DNA of 35,934 nucleotides from Desulfobacterales bacterium. GTDB lineage: Bacteria; Desulfobacterota; Desulfobacteria; Desulfobacterales; C00003060. Below are positions 1-7,485 of this stretch, in pieces. The stretch spans positions 1 through 35,934 of the forward strand of contig JAGMBW010000137.1 of the NCBI GenBank assembly GCA_023129535.1. Reading direction: 5' to 3'. Under the pieces are notes generated by a model. It searched no databases. It saw nothing but the letters and a program-made list of their open reading frames with translations, and had not been told where the DNA came from. The translations under genes and the position numbers were made by a program. Position 1 is the first letter of the stretch. Every line of letters begins with the position of its first letter.

Positions 1-136
1 CGTTCACGGTTCCCGGTTGAAGAGGCCTAACTGTTTGATATCAAAAGGATGATGCCTCAATAGGGACGACACGAATGTTTCACCCAATGGGTGAAAGAGG
101 CTAATCTGCTCAAAATCCTTCCCAAAATTACGGCTT

Positions 137-155
137 GCCCTCGATAAACGAGGGC
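137..155. other. Small hairpin (GCCCTCG-ATAAA-CGAGGGC), possibly a terminator near the response regulator gene
   Basis: Perfect 7-bp inverted arms read directly; no strong U-tract. Confidence 0.3.
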
Positions 156-210
156 CTTTATCGTAACCTATTGTTAATGTTCACGTTGGACAGAAACGGT
201 CTTGGGATGA

Positions 211-594
211 TTAGCTGGACAGAACTTTACTCACCATCTCTAATAACACTTTAACCCTAACAGGCTTTGCAATTATATAGTGCTTACCAGTCTTGCGCCC
301 TACGGATTCTTCTTCTTGCTTGGTGATGATTCCCGTTAAGAATATTATAGGAATATCGGCAGTAGAAGGGTTTCCTCCAAACACAGCAGCAACTTCGGTA
401 CCATCCATATCAGGCAGACCTATATCCAGAATCACCACGTCGGGCCGCCGATTAATGGCTAACTCTATGGCCTCTTTACCTCTGGTAGTAGAAATTACTT
501 CGTAATTAGCCCGTTTTAAAATATCACTCAGAAGGGTTAGTAGTTCTTCCTCATCGTCCACCACCAATATTTTTTTAACAGCGATATCTGACAT
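211..594 (-). CDS. Stand-alone response regulator receiver (CheY-like) protein
   Basis: ILVVDDEEELL, DVVILDIGLPDMDG, PIIFLTG, AKPV motifs of the REC domain; no output domain in 127 aa. Confidence 0.93.
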   Translation of the reverse strand: MSDIAVKKILVVDDEEELLTLLSDILKRANYEVISTTRGKEAIELAINRRPDVVILDIGLPDMDGTEVAAVFGGNPSTADIPIIFLTGIITKQEEESVGRKTGKHYIIAKPVRVKVLLEMVSKVLSS

Positions 595-838
595 AATTTT
601 CCAAATATCTATAATTTCTTAATCTGTCAAGGGGAAATAAATGTTTCAGACAAGTCAAGGGAATTTGCACGCATGCCTATGGCGCAGGATGATCTGACCT
701 AAAGTGATCGGTTCATGGTTCACGGTTCACGGTTTTAACCCCTGAACGTTGAACCGCTTAACCTGGGTCTGATGAGAGATTTGTGGCAGGAACCTGAGGT
801 GTGGAGAGGAAACGGGAGTTTTTACGACTTCATCAAGA

Positions 839-2230
839 TCAAGGTACAGTACATTTTTGATCACAGAATATTTTTCCGGGGTTGAGGATGCCGTTGGGGT
901 CGAACACGGCTTTGATACGCTTCATCAGGGCAAGCTCTTCACTGCCAATCTCCATCCCTATATACGGGGTCTTGGTAATCCCGACCCCGTGTTCGCCAGA
1001 GAGGGTTCCCCCCAGTGCAATCGTTTGTCTGAACAGTTCTTCGACTGCAGATTCAGCCTTTTCGAGCATCTCCTTATCACGCCGGTCCAGCATAATGTTG
1101 AAGTGGATATTGCCGTCACCCGCATGACCAAAGGTCACGATGGTCAGGCCGGTCCTGCGTCTCAGGTCGTCTATCCATTCGATCATGTCCGGGATTCGGT
1201 TGCGCGGCACCACGATGTCTTCATTAATCTTGTCGGGGCCGAGTCTGAAAAGGGCGGGCGATATAGCCCGACGGGCCCTCCAGAGGTCTTTCGCCTCTTG
1301 GGCCGAAGAGGCTGCATGTACCTGATAAGCGCCACAGTTCTTGCAGAGGTCGGTCAGGTCACGGATGGCAGCCTCAACAGCCGAGAGGCTTCCGTCCATC
1401 TCTATCAGGAGCATGGCACCAGCTTCCAGAGACAGGTCTATATTCAGGTAATCCACAACACATCTTATGGCCGCACGATCCATATACTCGATGGTCCTGG
1501 GTACAACCCCTGAGCGGATGATCTCACAAACCGTTCTTGCAGCGTCCTCGATTCGGGAAAAGACCGCACGGAATGTGCGAACGGCCTGAGGGAGAGGAAA
1601 CAATCGGAGCACGATTTTCGTAATAACCCCCAGAGTCCCTTCCGAACCGACCATCAGCCGGGTCAAATCATACCCCACCACACCCTTGGCTGTACGCACG
1701 CCGGTCCTGATGATCTCTCCGGTGGGCAGCACAACCTCAAGGCCCAGGACATAATCGCGTGTCACACCATACTTTACGGCACGGGGTCCGCCCGCGCACT
1801 CAGCGACATTCCCCCCCAGCGTACTGAATGAAGCGCTTGATGGATCGGGTGGATAGAAAAGTCCTTTTTCCTCCACCACTTCCTGAAAATGGCCTGTAAC
1901 CACGCCAGGTTCTACCTCTGCCACAAGGTTGTCGCTATCAATGGTCAGGATGCGGCTAAAACGGGTCATGACCATGACCAGCCCGCCTTGAACCGCAAGC
2001 GCCCCGCCGGTCATGCCAGTGCCTGCCCCCCGGGGAACCACAAAAAACCGATACTCGTTTGCCAGTTTCAGGATATTCGAGACTTCATCTGTATTCGCCG
2101 GAAAGGCCACGGCATCCGGATGGTAGTGACGGTTTGTGGCATCGTAGGCATAACAGAGCACGTCTTCTGCTGCGGTCGTGACGTGGTCCTGGCCAACGAT
2201 CGCCTCGATTTTAGCTATGATCGGGATCAA
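839..2230 (-). CDS. glcD: FAD-binding oxidoreductase, glycolate oxidase subunit GlcD-like
   Basis: ORF 839..2362; VVPRGAGTGMTGGAL, GSEGTLGVITKIVLRL, FGHAGDGNIHFNI, GEHGVGITKTPY, PNGILNPGKIF motifs. The ORF-track ATG lies inside dnaA; a TTG start at 2230 (IPIIAKIEAIVGQDHV) is more likely. Confidence 0.9.
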   Translation of the reverse strand: MIPIIAKIEAIVGQDHVTTAAEDVLCYAYDATNRHYHPDAVAFPANTDEVSNILKLANEYRFFVVPRGAGTGMTGGALAVQGGLVMVMTRFSRILTIDSDNLVAEVEPGVVTGHFQEVVEEKGLFYPPDPSSASFSTLGGNVAECAGGPRAVKYGVTRDYVLGLEVVLPTGEIIRTGVRTAKGVVGYDLTRLMVGSEGTLGVITKIVLRLFPLPQAVRTFRAVFSRIEDAARTVCEIIRSGVVPRTIEYMDRAAIRCVVDYLNIDLSLEAGAMLLIEMDGSLSAVEAAIRDLTDLCKNCGAYQVHAASSAQEAKDLWRARRAISPALFRLGPDKINEDIVVPRNRIPDMIEWIDDLRRRTGLTIVTFGHAGDGNIHFNIMLDRRDKEMLEKAESAVEELFRQTIALGGTLSGEHGVGITKTPYIGMEIGSEELALMKRIKAVFDPNGILNPGKIFCDQKCTVP

Positions 2231-3587
2231 AATTGCCTGATTCCAGCCTCTTGGAAAGGAACTCCACCTGTTTCTGCACAGGCCCCTGTTCTCGAATGCG
2301 CCTTTCAACGATGCCGATAGCGTGAAGGGTGGTGGCATGGTAGCGATTGAAGCTCCGGCCAATCGCCTGAAAAGTCTGGCCTGTGTACCGACGGGCTAAG
2401 TACATGGCAATCTGTCTGGGCTGGACAATGCCCCGCTTCCGGGAGCGGGACAGGATTTGCTCCATGCTGATCTTGTAGTATTTGGAAACGAGTTCCTGAA
2501 TGCTCTTTACAGTGATTTCTTGAAACCGTCGAGCAATATTTCTTACAACGCTTTCAGCGAGTTTAAGCTCTATGGGCAGCTTAAGGAGCGAGGCCTTGGC
2601 CGCAACTCCGATCAGGCCGCTTTCAAGTTGCCTTACATTCTCGGTAAGCTCGCTGGCAAGATAATGGACCACATCTTGCGGAATCTCGAGCGATTTCAGG
2701 GAGGCCTTTTTGTTGATAATGCGCACACGAGTCTTGTAATCGGGTGATTCTATACTCGATATGATACCGGAAGAGAGCCGTGATGCGAGCTTTCCATCCA
2801 ACTTGGGGATATCATCAGGCAGATGACTGCTTGTGAAGATAAGCTTTTTTCTTGCCGCAAGCAGAGCATCAAGGGTGTAGCCCAGCTCGTGCTGGGTTTT
2901 CTCCTTGCCACTCAAGAACTGCACGTCTTCCAGAAGCAGCACATCGCACTGCCTCCGATATTTGTCTTTGAACTGTTCAATGCTGTCGTGGCGGAGTGCA
3001 TAAACCATGGCATTGGTAAAATCCTCTGCCGTCACGTAGCAAACGCGGATGCTGGAATCGTGATTCAGGATGTGGTGCCCTATAGCCTGGGAAAGATGGC
3101 TTTTCCCAAGACCTGTCTTTGACAAAAGAAAGAGGGCATTCTGGTAGCCATCTCTTCCACATGCTAAAGCCAGAGCTGCTTCATAGGCAAAATCGTTGGA
3201 CACACCCACAACAAATTGATCGAACGTGAAGTCCTTTTGAAGAAGGCACGACAAATGATGCCCCGGTGTAACATGGGGAAGAAGGAGCTGCCTTTCGTTA
3301 AGATGGTGGTCACCCTCTTCCCTGTGGCTACTGGAGACCTTTAAGGTGATCCGACAGGGTGTTTGGAAGACCTTTTCAAGCTCTGCCTCGATCAAGCGGA
3401 CATAATGATCAATGATCCATTTCCTGGCAAAAGTGCTGGGACAACCCAACACGACCTCATCGCCCCGTTGCTCTAACCACTCCAGAGCTTCAACCCAGAC
3501 CATAAAAGCGTGGTGTGGTATCTTTTTGTGGATTTCGGTTTTGACCTGATTCCAAACAGATCGCACGGTTCTACCTGAGCTTCCCAC
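2211..3587 (-). CDS. dnaA: Chromosomal replication initiator protein DnaA
   Basis: TFDQFVVGVSNDFAYEAA, GLGKSHLSQAIGHH, DVLLLEDVQFLSGKEKTQ, C-terminal RQIAMYLARRYTGQTFQAIGRSFNRYHATTLHAI (domain IV). Confidence 0.93.
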   Translation of the reverse strand: MGSSGRTVRSVWNQVKTEIHKKIPHHAFMVWVEALEWLEQRGDEVVLGCPSTFARKWIIDHYVRLIEAELEKVFQTPCRITLKVSSSHREEGDHHLNERQLLLPHVTPGHHLSCLLQKDFTFDQFVVGVSNDFAYEAALALACGRDGYQNALFLLSKTGLGKSHLSQAIGHHILNHDSSIRVCYVTAEDFTNAMVYALRHDSIEQFKDKYRRQCDVLLLEDVQFLSGKEKTQHELGYTLDALLAARKKLIFTSSHLPDDIPKLDGKLASRLSSGIISSIESPDYKTRVRIINKKASLKSLEIPQDVVHYLASELTENVRQLESGLIGVAAKASLLKLPIELKLAESVVRNIARRFQEITVKSIQELVSKYYKISMEQILSRSRKRGIVQPRQIAMYLARRYTGQTFQAIGRSFNRYHATTLHAIGIVERRIREQGPVQKQVEFLSKRLESGNFDPDHS

Positions 3588-3699
3588 CTCTACAGAGCAG
3601 GCCTATAAGCTGCCACACAAGGGTATGAAAAAAGGTAAAAATTCTGCCAACCTACGGAGGCACATTAACAGGGCAGAACTTAGCGCCCTTCGGGCGGAC

Positions 3700-3780
3700 T
3701 TTTTTGACAGGATTAACGGGATTTACATGATTTCTTTACTTTTCTTATATCCTGATTATCCTGTATATCCTGTCAAAAAA
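3700..3780. repeat. Inverted-repeat element, TTTTTTGACAGGAT ... ATCCTGTCAAAAAA, with internal degenerate AGGATT/ATCCTG units
   Basis: Perfect 14-bp arms at 3700-3713 and 3767-3780. Confidence 0.75.
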
Positions 3781-4280
3781 AGGAATTTCCTATACCATCA
3801 ATTTAGGGAAAAGGTGCAAAAATGTTGGATTCTGAAGAGATATTAACGAAAAGAAATTCTCTATGCCGTAAGGTTTGCCGTTCTTAAGATATCGCTAATG
3901 GGTTGTCAAACCGAAGGGTGTGGAGTCTTGAGGAGTTCGTGAAATATTTTTCAACAGTGCATAACAAATTAATATCATAATATTATAGATGACAGCTCGC
4001 TCAAAACCTCTACAATTCGGCTTCTGCTCAGATCGCCATTTTATTTTAGTATTTTAAAGCCTTGGCCGATTTTACGGTCATCTTTCGACATCCCTTCGTT
4101 TTCAAAAAAGCTGCGATTTTCTCCCATTTTTCCCTATTTTCTCAAAATTGTACCGCAGATCCCTTTTTCCGGCGTAAGAGCCTGTTTTTACCAGAATAAA
4201 AATTCCAGAACGGAATGCGCGGCTCTCAACAGCACTCAGAGTCCCTGGGACCAGACGTATTTGACTTTTCAGGGGAAAAC

Positions 4281-4497
4281 TTATACCTAAATTGAGCGAT
4301 TTCTTTTGGGATTTGTTGTAGCCGCACGCTTTAGCCTGCGTTTATCAAACCCGCCTGCCATCGCCTAGCACAGTGTATAGCTTATATGCCAGCAAGCATG
4401 GCAATGGCGGGCAGGACCAGTTGGGTGAATGTGAAGTTGCCCCAACCAACGCAACCTAAAGGTTGCGGCTACAAGAATCGCTCAATTTAGGTTATAG
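4281..4497. repeat. MITE-like inverted repeat element (ends CCTAAATTGAGCGATT...TTGTAGCCGCA) with a nested internal inverted repeat
   Basis: Left end cctaaattgagcgatt...ttgtagccgca; right end is its reverse complement tgcggctacaagaatcgctcaatttagg; inner CCCGCCTGCCATCGC / GCATGGCAATGGCGGGCAGG. Confidence 0.75.
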
Positions 4498-4528
4498 TGA
4501 AATAAACAAAATTCGTTCCGAGTTCCGA

Positions 4529-5566
4529 GTGAAAGCCATAACAAAACGCCCTATCATAGGGATCACCATGGGAGATCCCGTTGGGATTGGACCTGAAATA
4601 ATCTTAAGAGCCCTTGCCAAAAGCGCGCTTTATAAGACGTGCCGTCCCCTAATTCTGGGCGATGTGGCGGTGATGACCGCCACAAACCAGTGGTTAAGAA
4701 CCGGCCTCAAGATTCGCCCTGTGGATAGCCCTGAGGCCGGGCTCTATCAATCGCGCAGCGTCGATGTGATCGGGCTCTCTAACCTCGATTACGGCCAGCT
4801 TCAATACGGGCACCCCACCCAGGAGACCGGCCGGGCCATGGTGGAATACATAACTTGGGGTATCGACTGGGCCATGAAAGGGCGCGTTCATGGCCTGGCG
4901 ACGTGTCCAATCAACAAACTGGCCATGCACATGGCGGGGGTCGACTTTGATGGGCATACGGAACTCCTGGCGCAGCGCACCAAGACCTCAAACTATGTCA
5001 TGATGCTCGCCGGGAGCAGGCTCCGGGTAGCCCTGGTAACCATCCACCTTCCTCTGGCCCAGGTCCCCGGAAGCCTTACCACTGAAGCAGTTTTTAAAAC
5101 CATTCGTATCACAGAAGAGGCCCTCAGAAACTCTTTTGGTATCCCGGGGCCGAAACTCGCGGTAGCAGGCCTGAACCCGCATGGAGGGGAAAACGGCTTG
5201 TTTGGAGATGAAGAGATCCGGATTATCTCACCAGCCCTCCGCCAGGCTGCCGAGGCAGGAGTTCAGATATCCGGCCCCTATCCACCGGACACGGTTTTCT
5301 ATTGGGCTCTAAAGGGGAAGTGGGATGCAGTCATCTCCATGTACCATGACCAGGGGCTGATTCCTTTTAAGATGGTCCATTTTTCCGATGGGGTGAACAC
5401 TACCCTGGGTCTGCCCATTGTGCGGACATCTGTCGATCATGGCACGGCGTATGATATTGCGGGGGCAGGCAAAGCCGACCCCGGGAGCCTGGTGGCTGCC
5501 GTTCGCATGGCTGCCCAGCACGCAATTAGACGTTATAGCGCAGAGCGCAGAGCGCATGGCGCATAG
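4529..5566 (+). CDS. pdxA: 4-hydroxythreonine-4-phosphate dehydrogenase PdxA
   Basis: PIIGITMGDPVGIGPEIILRAL, INKLAMHMAGVDFDGHTELLA, GLNPHGGENGLFGDEE, MYHDQGLIPFKM, TSVDHGTAYDIAGAGKA. ORF ATG at 4463 lies in the repeat element; GTG 4529 is preferred. The C-terminus runs into a heptamer array. Confidence 0.95.
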   Translation: MKAITKRPIIGITMGDPVGIGPEIILRALAKSALYKTCRPLILGDVAVMTATNQWLRTGLKIRPVDSPEAGLYQSRSVDVIGLSNLDYGQLQYGHPTQETGRAMVEYITWGIDWAMKGRVHGLATCPINKLAMHMAGVDFDGHTELLAQRTKTSNYVMMLAGSRLRVALVTIHLPLAQVPGSLTTEAVFKTIRITEEALRNSFGIPGPKLAVAGLNPHGGENGLFGDEEIRIISPALRQAAEAGVQISGPYPPDTVFYWALKGKWDAVISMYHDQGLIPFKMVHFSDGVNTTLGLPIVRTSVDHGTAYDIAGAGKADPGSLVAAVRMAAQHAIRRYSAERRAHGA

Positions 5567-5590
5567 GGCAAAGCGCATAGGGCAAAGCGC
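5536..5590. repeat. Heptanucleotide array, left arm (consensus SGCAWAG)
   Basis: CGCAGAG CGCAGAG CGCATGG CGCATAG GGCAAAG CGCATAG GGCAAAG CGCATCAG read directly. Confidence 0.88.
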
Positions 5591-5591
5591 A

Positions 5592-6041
5592 TCAGTCTCT
5601 TAGAGACTTTTGAAAATTGGTAATTTTTCGGCATAAGTGATCCAGTTTGTCGAGAAGTTTTTCAAGTGTGTTATCAGTGATTAGACTACGCTTCTTCAAT
5701 AGAATTAGGATATTTGCATTTTCGAAGGTGGATCGTCGAGCAATGTTTAGGAACTGGTAAAATTCGTTCGCTGAATTTGAACCGCTACCCTCCGCGATGT
5801 TATTCGACATGGACATCCCTGCACCGCGCAGTTGTTCAGCAAAACGGTAAAGCCTCTTTCTGTCGAGATCTTCAGCAATATCGAAAAGCTCGTCAGCGAT
5901 CTCAATGGCCATTTGCCATATTTCCAAATCTTGAAATCTGAATTTACCCAATCCCCTAATCTTTCCCCTCTGCCCCATGCCCCATGCCCTATGCGCTTTG
6001 CGCTCTGCCCTATGCGCTATGCGCTCTGCCCTCTGCCCCAT
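5592..6041 (-). CDS. Four-helix-bundle protein (S23 / 23S rRNA-intervening-sequence family, Avd-like fold)
   Basis: FQDLEIWQMAIEIADELFDIAEDL...RFAEQLRGAGMSMSNNIAEGSGSNSANEFYQFLNIARRSTFENANILILL is the family signature. The N-terminal ~30 aa of the ORF are array-encoded, so the true start is probably downstream. Confidence 0.88.
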   Translation of the reverse strand: MGQRAERIAHRAERKAHRAWGMGQRGKIRGLGKFRFQDLEIWQMAIEIADELFDIAEDLDRKRLYRFAEQLRGAGMSMSNNIAEGSGSNSANEFYQFLNIARRSTFENANILILLKKRSLITDNTLEKLLDKLDHLCRKITNFQKSLRD

Positions 6042-6067
6042 GCCCCATGCCCTATGCGCTCTGCGCT
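5968..6067. repeat. Heptanucleotide array, right arm (inverted; consensus CWWTGSS)
   Basis: CCCCATG CCCCATG CCCTATG CGCTTTG CGCTCTG CCCTATG CGCTATG CGCTCTG CCCTCTG CCCCATG CCCCATG CCCTATG CGCTCTG read directly. Confidence 0.88.
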
Positions 6068-6918
6068 TACCTTGCGCCAGTTATCAAGTCCAGTGTAAAT
6101 TGAGACGTGGTCTGGGCAATTTCTTCACAAAGATCTCTGTTTTTCGGCCGACAAGCTTTACCTAAGATATCAGTACAATCGGCGCTGCCAAATCGTGATA
6201 CAAATTTTCTGTACAGCTTTCCCACACGGAGACTGGTTTTGAAGGATGGGTGAAGATCCTCATTTTGAAAAACCCTGCTTCCTTCTTTCATGGCCGCGAA
6301 GCCTGCCCTGAAAACCATGGCAGGCTGTGTCCTCTGCAGTTCCGTTCCATACACTGTACCCAGTGCCAAAACGCCACCCATAAGGGCGCCACATATGTCG
6401 CCCTGAAACGCTATGCCGCCGGAAAACCCTTGAGTCATCCTTGAAATTGAATCGAGGTTAAGCTTGAGCTGCGATTCGATTCGTGACAGGACCGCACTGG
6501 CACAATGAAATTCGTCTGTGCCGAATGGGGGGGTTATCCGGTATGGCCCTTTTGGAGGGAGTGCACTATCAGGCCTTTGAATAATGTCAAAGACAGATTC
6601 TATTGATGTGTAAACAACTTTCAGGCATCTTATTCCTTTCAGGAAAAAACGCCTGATGTCATAGCCTTCTTTAAATCTTACGCCGGTAATCTCCCTGCAT
6701 TTGCTGGTACGAAAACGTCTGGTGAATCTCCGGTAAAAGTCAATACAATCACCGCATAAGCGGTGGTAGTCATGATCCTGGTTATATAAACCCAGGGATA
6801 AGACGCCCCCGGTGAGGGCACCGCAGGTATCTCCCTCGTGGCCGATACCACCGCCCAGCCCAGTTGCTGCTTTCAGTATCTTCCTGTCTTCTAAACTCAG
6901 AAACCACTGAGTTGCCAT
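6067..6918 (-). CDS. C_GCAxxG_C_C family protein (internally duplicated)
   Basis: Two copies of the family core: GLGGGIGHEGDTCGALTGGVLSLGL and GFSGGIAFQGDICGALMGGVLALGT, with further conserved Cys. Confidence 0.85.
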   Translation of the reverse strand: MATQWFLSLEDRKILKAATGLGGGIGHEGDTCGALTGGVLSLGLYNQDHDYHRLCGDCIDFYRRFTRRFRTSKCREITGVRFKEGYDIRRFFLKGIRCLKVVYTSIESVFDIIQRPDSALPPKGPYRITPPFGTDEFHCASAVLSRIESQLKLNLDSISRMTQGFSGGIAFQGDICGALMGGVLALGTVYGTELQRTQPAMVFRAGFAAMKEGSRVFQNEDLHPSFKTSLRVGKLYRKFVSRFGSADCTDILGKACRPKNRDLCEEIAQTTSQFTLDLITGAR

Positions 6919-7093
6919 AAGGACGGCCTGGGCTCATGTGGCTCCACCGAAGATGTACCTGATAGATTCGGAAAAGGCCTTTTGTATTTGGAATTTCGGC
7001 ACAGGTTTTCCTATATAAGGTGTCATAAGAAGCGTCAAGCCCAAAGGCAACTTGTAACCAGAGAACCGTCTGTCTTTTCTTGACTTAAGATCT

Positions 7094-7345
7094 TTTTCCA
7101 TCGGGGCAAATGCCACGATCATCTGCGGTACAAGCCTTGGACGGTACAGCTTCATTGGCGCCGGTTCTGTGGTGACAAAGAGTGTTCCTGACTACGCTCT
7201 GGTGGTAGGCAATCCCGCAAAGCAGATCGGCTGGGTGTGCGAATGTGGCGAGCGGCTTCCAGATAATCTGGAGTGCCTTTTATGCGGGAAGAGATTCCTG
7301 AACCTGTCAGGAACAGGTTTGAGGAAAAAGTCCATGCCATACTGA
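7094..7345 (+). pseudogene. C-terminal remnant of a hexapeptide-repeat (LbH) N-acyltransferase, WbpD/WlbB-like
   Basis: Start-less open frame: FSIGANATIICGTSLGRYSFIGAGSVVTKSVPDYALVVGNPAKQIGWVCECGERLPDNLECLLCGKRF...; absent from the ORF track; upstream part missing. Confidence 0.85.
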
Positions 7346-7485
7346 CCACTGATATCATTTATCATTTATCATTTATCATTCGTTACTCGTTACTCGTTAC
7401 TGGTTACTGGATACTGCTTACTGGTTATTGACCACTGACCACTGACCACTGATCACTGACCACTGACCACTGACCACTGATCACT
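7343..7485. repeat. Second heptanucleotide array, block-structured (ATCATTT / GTTACTC / GTTACTG / ACCACTG units)
   Basis: Continuous 7-nt periodicity read directly: ...TATCATT x4, CGTTACT x3, GGTTACT..., GACCACT repeated with GATCACT variants. Confidence 0.9.

Noticed and set aside
857-1513. 218-aa plus-strand ORF
   Set aside because: Antisense to glcD with no domain signature.
3588-4462. oriC call next to dnaA
   Set aside because: AT-rich and dnaA-adjacent, but I could not find a cluster of TTATCCACA-like boxes; the one TTATCCACG seen is inside rsmG at about 32560.
5592-6041. Diversity-generating retroelement (Avd)
   Set aside because: The protein shares the four-helix-bundle family, but no reverse transcriptase or TR/VR pair is visible in the window.
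5536-6067. CRISPR array interpretation of the heptamer arrays
   Set aside because: Seven-nt units have no spacers and no cas genes are nearby.
5832-6165. Short plus-strand ORFs translating as ALCPMRYALCPLPHAPCPMR
   Set aside because: Products of the heptamer arrays, not genes; same for 10002-10279 and 5309-5578.
6934-7358. Minus-strand ORFs of 73 and 68 aa
   Set aside because: Antisense to the acyltransferase remnant, which has recognisable protein homology on the plus strand.
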